Positions 50,128 to 55,514 of a stretch of 55,514 bases of DNA are shown here, in pieces. The notes beneath the pieces were generated by a model. The model was not told where the DNA came from and made no database searches. It saw only the letters and a list, made by a program, of their open reading frames with translations. Origin of the DNA: Nitrospira sp. (GTDB lineage Bacteria; Nitrospirota; Nitrospiria; Nitrospirales; Nitrospiraceae); assembly GCA_018242685.1 (NCBI GenBank), contig JAFEBM010000051.1:1-55514 (forward strand). The letters run 5' to 3'. The translations under genes were made by a program, and so were the position numbers. Position 1 is the first letter of the stretch. Each line of letters opens with the position of its first letter.

Positions 50128-50366
50128 CAAAATGCCGCTTGACCGAATCCGTTGTCGAACCTGCCACTCTCGTTTTGCTCGAAGCGCTGGGCTGCCAGCT
50201 GCTGCACGGCCCGGACATCGCCGCGGACGAAACTGGCGCGGAGCGCAGCGACCTGACCTACTGCGATGTATTGTTGGATGCGCATTTGCGCGAGCCCATG
50301 CCCAAGCTCATCTCCGGTGAGCTGCTGGTGAGGGACGTGGAGCGATTTGTGGAGAGGGCGGTCTGA
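50124..50366 (+). pseudogene. Chimeric remnant: hsdR 5' end joined to an hsdS 3' end
   Basis: The 80-codon frame starts with ATG overlapping the gajB stop. Residues 6 to about 56 (LTESVVEPATLVLLEALG, HGPDIAADETGAERSD, VLLDAHLR) match the N terminus of HsdR restriction subunits. It then switches to [21 protein letters not shown], the C-terminal tail of HsdS. The hsdR nuclease and motor domains are gone. The junction coincides with the direct repeat shared with 46398-46440, pointing to a deletion through recombination between hsdS-like tails. A functional small protein cannot be excluded because the frame is open. Confidence 0.7.
50286..50325 (+). repeat. hsdS-tail direct repeat, right copy
   Basis: This copy matches 46398-46440 apart from a three-base length difference and a few substitutions, and marks the breakpoint of the hsdR remnant. 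Confidence 0.8.
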
Positions 50367-50440
50367 TGGTTGGTGACGGCATGCGCCGTCGACGGTCTAT
50401 TCGACTGCAGGGCTACGATTATCCACAAGTCGGTGCGTGA
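50366..50440 (+). pseudogene. N-terminal remnant of a REP-associated tyrosine transposase
   Basis: A 24-codon frame, whose ATG overlaps the preceding stop, reads MRRRRSIRLQGYDYPQVGA at its end. RRRSIRL-GYDY is the typical start of REP-associated tyrosine (Y1) transposases; the rest of the gene is absent. REP-like repeats lie upstream at 45961-46040. The identification rests on this short motif only. Confidence 0.5.
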
Positions 50441-50728
50441 AGGATGAGGTCTGATCTTGAACTATGCATGTGTTTCTCTGATGCGACGCCACAGCTTGAG
50501 CGTCACACGATTCCACGGCGTATGTCGACTACATCAAGGGATGCCGCCTATTATTCTCGCGTCTGAACCCGTCGACGGAAACCATTTTCCTCCGCCTGCC
50601 CAAATCGCTGCTCGACCAACTCAGGACACCGGCCCTATGCTCACGCCCGGAAGGCGAGCAATCACCGGCGATCTCGAAGCCGCTGCATATTCAGTTCGAT
50701 GATATGCGACGGTGTGTGAAGGCCTGGC
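50441..50728. other. Decayed intergenic DNA at the right edge of the island
   Basis: Apart from the possible antitoxin remnant, no intact gene is supported. An open frame of 81 codons on the plus strand (50457-50702) lacks a good start and a recognisable product. Confidence 0.45.
50527..50625 (+). pseudogene. Possible remnant of a CopG-type antitoxin gene
   Basis: One frame reads DYIKG followed by LNPSTETIFLRLPKSLLDQLR, close to the ribbon-helix-helix part of CopG/BrnA-like antitoxins (typically KPSTxTISLRLPxSLLxxL). No start codon or full-length frame is present and the sequence then departs from the family. Confidence 0.4.
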
Positions 50729-51415
50729 CTATCGCCGTAGAAAGGCGATCCAACGCCACAGGTTCAACAGACTGGCAAGAGAGGCCGCGACGTAGGTCAA
50801 CGCAGCTGCAGTGAGAATGCTGCGAGCCCCCTGCTCATCTTCCGGCGACAGATACTGGCCCTGCCGGAGGACGGGAAGGGCGCGCTTGAAGCTGGCGTCC
50901 CACTCGACGGGAAGCGTGAGGAGATGGACCAGTGTGGAGATGCCCATCGTCGCCATTCCGGCCATCATGACGACGACACTCGCGACCGGCGTGCGAGCCA
51001 CGGCCGCCGCGATCGGAATCCCCATCATCAGGACCGCTCCGACCTTCTCGGCTCTCTGCGCAACCCGTACGAGCTTGGTGCGCTCTGCGAGCGGCTGATA
51101 ACCCAGATGATCTTGAATGGCGTGCCCGACCTCGTGGGCGGCGATCGTAATGGCCGTGAGAGATTTCCCATCGAAGATAGCAGGCGTCAGGCGGACCGCT
51201 TTGATGATTGGATCGTAGTGGTCGCCGGTCTCGGTCGGTTCGACTTTGATATGCGGCATGTCGAACCGATTGAGCAGATGCCTGGCCAATTCTCCCCCGG
51301 TGCCCGGATAGTCGGCACGGGGCGCACTATGTTTGGCAAACACCCGCCTGGTCCAGAGTTGCGGCCCGACGAGGACCAGGCCGACGACGATCAAGAATAG
51401 GACGAGACGCACCAT
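50729..51415 (-). CDS. Zinc metallopeptidase, YugP family
   Basis: The 228-residue membrane protein has an N-terminal helix (LVLFLIVVGLVLVGPQLW), a catalytic HEVGH motif in IAAHEVGHAIQDHLGY, and two or three C-terminal helices (for example VASVVVMMAGMATMGI). The two His and the Glu of HExxH are intact. This matches the neutral zinc metallopeptidase family typified by Bacillus YugP, whose substrates are unknown. The ATG at 51415 follows GAGGAGA; a longer frame adds 72 residues without signal character. Confidence 0.85.
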   Translation of the reverse strand: MVRLVLFLIVVGLVLVGPQLWTRRVFAKHSAPRADYPGTGGELARHLLNRFDMPHIKVEPTETGDHYDPIIKAVRLTPAIFDGKSLTAITIAAHEVGHAIQDHLGYQPLAERTKLVRVAQRAEKVGAVLMMGIPIAAAVARTPVASVVVMMAGMATMGISTLVHLLTLPVEWDASFKRALPVLRQGQYLSPEDEQGARSILTAAALTYVAASLASLLNLWRWIAFLRR

Positions 51416-51660
51416 GTATCTCGATCTCCTCACCAGGCTTATCGGCTGAACATTCGGCCAAGGCTCTGGACCCACAGGGTTGCGGGGTGGTTCCTCTCCA
51501 CACAGGCTAACACATTTGAAGACAGGAACCGAAAACTTGGCTACAATGCCCTGCCATCGAGAGAGGACCGAGTTCCTTGTACGGCAGATCTGACGCTCAA
51601 TGATCTTGGCACTCCTCAGCGCATGACGCATGATGCCGCCCCATTGTCTCGGAGACCTCT

Positions 51661-52413
51661 ATGACGATCACTGACATCGAATCGGCTGATCTCACGACCT
51701 CGACGGGGCCGATGCGGACCTATGTCTTTCGCCCTGTGGCGGGGCGACGCTATCCGGGGCTCGTCCTGTACTCGGAAATTTTCCAGGTCACGGGGCCGAT
51801 TCGGCGTATGGCGGCGATGCTGGCGAGCCATGGCTTCGTGGTGGCGGTGCCGGAGGTTTTCCACGAGCTAGAGCCAACAGGCACTGTTCTCGCCTACGAC
51901 GAGGCGGGCGCAGCACGCGGCAATCAGCACAAGATCACCAAGGCCTTGTCGAGTTATGACGACGATGCGCGCGCGGTGCTGGACTATCTTGTGTTGTCGC
52001 CGCACTGCACCGGCAAGCTGGGCGTGGTGGGCATTTGCATTGGGGGACATCTGGCCTTTCGTGCGGCGATGCAGCCCGATGTGTTAGCCACCGCTTGTTT
52101 CTATGCGACCGACATCCACAAGCGCGGCCTGGGGCAGGGCACACATGACGACAGCCTGGATCGGATCGGCAAGATCACGGGCGAGTTGCTGATGATCTGG
52201 GGCCGCCAGGACCCGCACATTCCTCGCGAGGGGCGGGCGCTCATCTCCAACGCGCTCAGTGATGCGGGCGCGTATTTCCAGTGGCATGAGTTCAACGCCG
52301 CGCACGCGTTCATGCGCGACGAAGGTCCCCGCTACGATCCAGCTGCGGCTAGGATGTGCTACGACATGACGTTGGAGTTATTCCATCGTCGGTTGGGCGA
52401 AGGTGGAACATAG
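51661..52413 (+). CDS. Dienelactone hydrolase family protein
   Basis: The 250-residue alpha/beta hydrolase has the nucleophile Cys126 in VGICIGGH, an Asp in WGRQDPHIP and a His in FNAAHAFMRD, matching the Cys-Asp-His triad of dienelactone hydrolases. The N-terminal EIFQVTGPIRRMAAMLASHGF is also typical. Its substrate cannot be predicted; no aromatic degradation genes are nearby. The gene has no signal peptide and stands alone between oppositely and co-directed neighbours. Confidence 0.88.
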   Translation: MTITDIESADLTTSTGPMRTYVFRPVAGRRYPGLVLYSEIFQVTGPIRRMAAMLASHGFVVAVPEVFHELEPTGTVLAYDEAGAARGNQHKITKALSSYDDDARAVLDYLVLSPHCTGKLGVVGICIGGHLAFRAAMQPDVLATACFYATDIHKRGLGQGTHDDSLDRIGKITGELLMIWGRQDPHIPREGRALISNALSDAGAYFQWHEFNAAHAFMRDEGPRYDPAAARMCYDMTLELFHRRLGEGGT

Positions 52414-52477
52414 CCCGAAATATTGAGGTAGGATGCCTGTCCTATTACCCATGCACTGATGAGAGGAATTGTTCTCT

Positions 52478-52708
52478 ATGCCTGATCGATCCGATTTTAG
52501 CTTTTTCGAGTCGCTCACCGGTGACCACCGCCGACGGTTCTACGAACGCCATCGGTTGCTCGCGCTGTTCATGATTCTCATCTTGTTGCTGGCGCCCTTT
52601 GCCGGGCTCTATGTGACGGGCCTGCTTGGATCGGTGGTCGGTGTGCTGCTGTCTGTCGCTGCCTATTATCTGACGCCGCCTCTCTGGATTATGCTCGATC
52701 TCCAATAG
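52478..52708 (+). CDS. Small membrane protein of unknown function
   Basis: The 76-residue product has a polar, charged N terminus (DRSDFSFFESLTGDHRRRFYERH) and two transmembrane helices, LLALFMILILLLAPFAGLYV and LLGSVVGVLLSVAAYYL. GAGAGGA lies upstream; an in-frame TTG at 52469 is an alternative start. It precedes the flavoprotein gene by 75 bases and might be co-transcribed with it. Confidence 0.65.
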   Translation: MPDRSDFSFFESLTGDHRRRFYERHRLLALFMILILLLAPFAGLYVTGLLGSVVGVLLSVAAYYLTPPLWIMLDLQ

Positions 52709-52783
52709 CCCCATCGCGTCAGATGGGTTCTGGAGGTAGAAAAGGTAGCGAGATCTTTCTTGAAATGGCCACGCGCGTGATGC

Positions 52784-53974
52784 ATGAACACGTATGACGT
52801 CATTGTAGTCGGCAGTGGACCGGCCGGGGCTTGCGCGGCGTGGCGGCTGGCGAAGGCGGGCGTTTCTGTCGCCGTGCTCGAGAAAGCGACTCTGCCGCGG
52901 TACAAGACCTGTGGCGGCGGGATCGTTGGGCGTGCCATGCAGTCGCTGCCCATGGACATTCGCCACACGGTCGAACGGGACTGTCATACCGCGCAGTTGA
53001 ATTTTCTCCCTGCGGGATTGTCCTTCACGACTCATCGACAAACTCCCATCGTCTCAATGACGATGCGAGATCAATTTGACTATGCCCTGCTTTCCGCTGC
53101 TCAAGAATTCGGGGCTGCCGTTCACCAACGGTGCGCCGTAGACAACGTCTTGTTCCACGGCGATTTCGTCACGCTTGCCACAGGCACAGGCTCGATGAGC
53201 GCCAAGTTTGTGGTAGCAGCGGACGGGGCGCTCAGCACGGCCGCACGAACGATGAGTCTGGTCGACGGACATGTTTTGATTCCGGCGCTCGAGTACGAAG
53301 TGACGGTTCCGCATGATCGGTTGGACAGATTTCACGGTGTTGCGAGGTTTGATTTTGGATTGATTCCCTATGGGTACGCTTGGACCTTTCCCAAAAACGA
53401 TCATTTATCAATCGGTATCCTGTCGATGGCGCAGCGGGGAAGCGACCTCAAACAGGCGATGGCGCGCTATCTCGACCTGCTTGGCTGTGGTCCTGTCACG
53501 CAGATCGAGCGCCACGGTTTCGTCATTCCCATCCGCCCGCGACGAGGGCCGTTCGCCGACAAACGCATCGTCTTGGTGGGTGATGCCGCAGGCTTTGCCG
53601 ATCCCGTTACCGGAGAAGGCATTTCGTTTGCCATTCGAAGCGGCCTGTTGGCGGCGCAATCATTGGTTGACGGGCAGCTGGAAGAAGAGTCCGTACGACA
53701 CACGTACACCCGTTCACTGACTGAAACGATCCTTCCTGAACTGCGAAGAGGGCGAGTGCTGGCCCGACTGCTGTACGACTTCCCGCGCATCAGATCGTGG
53801 GCATTTTCTCAACAGGGGCAGCGTCTCTGTGAAGCAGTGACGGATGTGATGGCAGGGAAACGGCAATATCGAGACCTGACGTTCACGCCACAAACCCTGC
53901 TCCGGCTGCTATCGCCAAAATGGTTGAGGAACTCGACCTACAGGCCTGCTCGGCCACGTGATGATCGAGTCTGA
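52784..53974 (+). CDS. Geranylgeranyl reductase family flavoprotein
   Basis: The 396-residue product is an FAD-dependent oxidoreductase. The dinucleotide-binding GSGPAGACAAWRLAKAG is at 10-26, followed by KTCGGGIVG, the typical family segment YAWTFPKNDHLSIGI, and a second FAD motif VLVGDAAGFADPVTGEGISFAI. Relatives reduce double bonds of isoprenoid chains (chlorophyll, archaeal lipids, menaquinone) in many bacteria. The exact substrate is unknown. The C-terminal part has LLSPKWLRN and a basic end. Confidence 0.88.
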   Translation: MNTYDVIVVGSGPAGACAAWRLAKAGVSVAVLEKATLPRYKTCGGGIVGRAMQSLPMDIRHTVERDCHTAQLNFLPAGLSFTTHRQTPIVSMTMRDQFDYALLSAAQEFGAAVHQRCAVDNVLFHGDFVTLATGTGSMSAKFVVAADGALSTAARTMSLVDGHVLIPALEYEVTVPHDRLDRFHGVARFDFGLIPYGYAWTFPKNDHLSIGILSMAQRGSDLKQAMARYLDLLGCGPVTQIERHGFVIPIRPRRGPFADKRIVLVGDAAGFADPVTGEGISFAIRSGLLAAQSLVDGQLEEESVRHTYTRSLTETILPELRRGRVLARLLYDFPRIRSWAFSQQGQRLCEAVTDVMAGKRQYRDLTFTPQTLLRLLSPKWLRNSTYRPARPRDDRV

Positions 53975-53990
53975 GACAGGGCCGAGCAGG
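53945..53990. terminator. Inverted repeat between convergent genes
   Basis: CCTGCTCGGCC at 53945-53955 and GGCCGAGCAGG at 53980-53990 are perfect 11-bp complements around the stop of the flavoprotein gene. There is no T run on either strand; it may still help end transcription or stabilise messages from both sides. Confidence 0.45.
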
Positions 53991-54018
53991 GACGGGGAGT
54001 CTTGTCCGGTCATTGGCA

Positions 54019-54747
54019 TCAGAAGTTCACGGACAGCCCTGCGATGACGTGATGCGAGTCGTAGGTGGTCTTGAATGTTTCAGTGGCGAGGGCCGGCTGG
54101 TTGTTCTGATAATCCAATTTGGTGGTGAAGTGCGTGAAGCGATATTGCGCGAACGCCCCGATCCGTTTCGTGATCATGACGGTCGCTCCGGCGTCGACTT
54201 TGGCGCCGACGGAAACATCGGTGGAGCGTTGTCCGCCCGGTTGAACAAACGTGTTCTGACCCGCATAGGTAATGAACAGCGTAGGTCCGGCGGCGATATA
54301 CGGCTGCACGCGCCCATGGACGAATTGTTCGTCTCGAAGGAGAGGGAGCCGCAGACGGAGCACGTCGAAGCCGATTCCCCATGCCGGTAAGCTCCAATGG
54401 GCGTCTACTGTGGTGGTACCCCCAGTACCAGTCACGCCCACCTGTTGTCCGGGAGGTGTCTTGAGGTGGAAGAAGAAGACGTCCAACCCGAATCCAAGCC
54501 AATCCATCTCCCTCTTGTCTAACCAGTATCCAACACGGCCGCCGGCGGTCCAATTGTTGTGCACGTTGAGATTCTGATAGGTCGTCGTGGTCCCCAACGA
54601 ACTGGTCACGGTCAGGTCCGGCCTTGCGGTCCAGACAGCTCCCGCGTAGGCATCACCGTACCATTCAGCTGATCCATCGTTTGGATACACCACAAGCCCC
54701 ATACACAAGACAAGGCCAAGAACGCCGATCCTGTTTCGATTGGTCAT
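54019..54747 (-). CDS. Outer membrane beta-barrel protein
   Basis: The 242-residue product has a signal peptide ending GSA-EW near residue 27 and alternating beta strands (WYGDAYAGAVW, GRVGYWLD, WLGFGLDVFFFHLK, RVQPYIAAGPTLF, AFAQYRFTHF) closing with HHVIAGLSVNF, a C-terminal Phe as in barrel proteins. GGGGGGAGC precedes the ATG at 54747. It is similar in plan to the protein at 44644-45303, including AEWY at the mature N terminus. Confidence 0.82.
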   Translation of the reverse strand: MTNRNRIGVLGLVLCMGLVVYPNDGSAEWYGDAYAGAVWTARPDLTVTSSLGTTTTYQNLNVHNNWTAGGRVGYWLDKREMDWLGFGLDVFFFHLKTPPGQQVGVTGTGGTTTVDAHWSLPAWGIGFDVLRLRLPLLRDEQFVHGRVQPYIAAGPTLFITYAGQNTFVQPGGQRSTDVSVGAKVDAGATVMITKRIGAFAQYRFTHFTTKLDYQNNQPALATETFKTTYDSHHVIAGLSVNF

Positions 54748-54897
54748 GATAGTGCTCCCCCCCGGTGAATATCTTCTCTCGACCACAATTACATACCGGC
54801 TGCAGCATCTTGGCCAGCACTATTCAATTTTTCGAACATGTTTTAGAAATACGCGTAGTGCGCGGTTTGACCGGATGGCCTTTTCTATCGAGGCCTA

Positions 54898-55514
54898 GTG
54901 CGGTATCCTTCCCGGATACATGAACGAGAGGAGTATCGGCTGAACTTCAAGATTCTCTCCTGCATATCCCGCGTTCTTGGTAGATCTTCGAATCGCGTTG
55001 CCGTTTGCCTGCTTGTGACATGGACTGGATTCTGGGCTGGGTGCGGCACTACTCCTATAGTTCAGTCTGATCGTGAGAGCGAGTCGCAAGCTGTTTTTCA
55101 TCAGCTGGCCGGCCTCGAAATGGCATCAGATCGTTTGTACGAGTCGATTGCGGACCAAGCCGACGTGGCAGGGTTCAGTCATCAGTTGGAGGTCGAGTCT
55201 GATCTCGCCAGTCCGTTCACTTCGTCGGAGAAGGAGCGCATCGCGCAGTCGTTTGTGCGCTCGCTCAAAGTCATGCTGTTCGATCTGGCCCCGACGAATT
55301 TCTGGGAGGACCACCTCGCGCAATACTATGCCTCAACATTGTCGGCCCTGGAGGCCCGGCGGTTGGTTGAAGGGTACAGCAGCGAAATCCTCATCCCAAC
55401 ATCGAAAGTGCAGGAACTCCGCCGGAACTTTGTGGCGGACCGTCTGCCGGACCTGTTGCCGGCGGTGCGGGCGCAGTCGCATCTATTCCATATCAGTGGT
55501 GTCCGGAGATTTTC
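54898..55514 (+). CDS. Putative lipoprotein, partial at right window edge
   Basis: One frame stays open from about 54898 to the window end. It holds a basic segment (RVLGRSSNR), a hydrophobic stretch (VAVCLLVTW) and a lipobox-like WAGC, then TTPIVQSDRES and a long helical region (for example EARRLVEGYSSEILIPT). No ATG suits: GTG 54898 is in frame, and a CTG at 54940 has GAGAGGAG six bases upstream. The protein is likely exported and anchored; no family was recognised. Bases and codon use match neighbouring genes, so it is probably real. Confidence 0.6.
   Translation, partial: MRYPSRIHEREEYRLNFKILSCISRVLGRSSNRVAVCLLVTWTGFWAGCGTTPIVQSDRESESQAVFHQLAGLEMASDRLYESIADQADVAGFSHQLEVESDLASPFTSSEKERIAQSFVRSLKVMLFDLAPTNFWEDHLAQYYASTLSALEARRLVEGYSSEILIPTSKVQELRRNFVADRLPDLLPAVRAQSHLFHISGVRRF

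Overview
This 55.5 kb window looks like chromosomal DNA of a Gram-negative, moderately GC-rich bacterium. A Nitrospira-type member of the Nitrospirota fits best. That is an inference from the mix of LptF/LptG and LpxD (lipopolysaccharide), a TonB-dependent B12 receptor, a BtuM-like corrinoid transporter, a PilH/CheW/MCP/CheA pathway and several Nitrospira-style outer membrane proteins. No 16S rRNA or tRNA gene was seen, so the taxonomy is not proven here.

Layout. (1) 1-2230: truncated left end of an IS481-family element, two small exported proteins and rpmB (L28) on the minus strand. (2) 2201-19694: a corrinoid regulon. A first cobalamin riboswitch precedes btuF-btuC-btuD and a nitrilase-family hydrolase. 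A second precedes btuB, after which a tightly packed run (many ATGA overlaps) encodes CbiA, CobO-type and PduO-type adenosyltransferases, a CWC protein, a BtuM-like transporter, BluB, CobU, CobT, CobS, CbiB, a CobD/CobC-like aminotransferase, CbiZ and CbiP. Together they import corrinoids, strip and rebuild the lower ligand with home-made DMB, adenosylate the cobalt and assemble the nucleotide loop. No corrin-ring genes are present in the window. (3) 20081-31721: a chemosensory-like operon of the Pil-Chp/Frz type (PilH-like regulator, CheW, MCP, CheA with three HPt domains and a receiver, two more CheW-like proteins, a receiver plus coiled-coil protein, a histidine-less HPt-like protein), followed by an ExeA-type ATPase and an HD-GYP-like protein. 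CheR and CheB are absent. (4) 32441-37601, minus strand: lptF, lptG, fabF, an acyl carrier protein with a lysine/alanine/serine-rich tail, and lpxD; an envelope lipid cluster. (5) 37917-45303: cold shock protein, TPR protein, D-2-hydroxyacid dehydrogenase, a GlcD-GlcF type fused dehydrogenase, a MoaD/ThiS-like protein and an outer membrane protein.

(6) 45420-50730 is the accessory island and the most interesting part. It holds an intact two-gene defence system of the Gabija type (GajA OLD-family ATPase/TOPRIM nuclease and GajB UvrD-like helicase). Directly upstream, with an ATGA overlap, lies a decayed chimera of hsdM fragments joined to an hsdS 3' end. Directly downstream, again with an ATGA overlap, lies a chimera of an hsdR 5' end joined to another hsdS 3' end. 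The simplest reading is that Gabija was once embedded in a type I restriction-modification operon whose other genes have been deleted through recombination at hsdS tails, leaving Gabija intact. Around it lie remnants of a nucleotidyltransferase gene pair, a REP-associated transposase and a CopG-type antitoxin, plus REP-like and 35-bp repeats.

(7) 50729-55514: zinc metallopeptidase, dienelactone hydrolase-like protein, small membrane protein, geranylgeranyl-reductase-family flavoprotein, a second outer membrane beta-barrel protein, and a lipoprotein that runs off the right edge.
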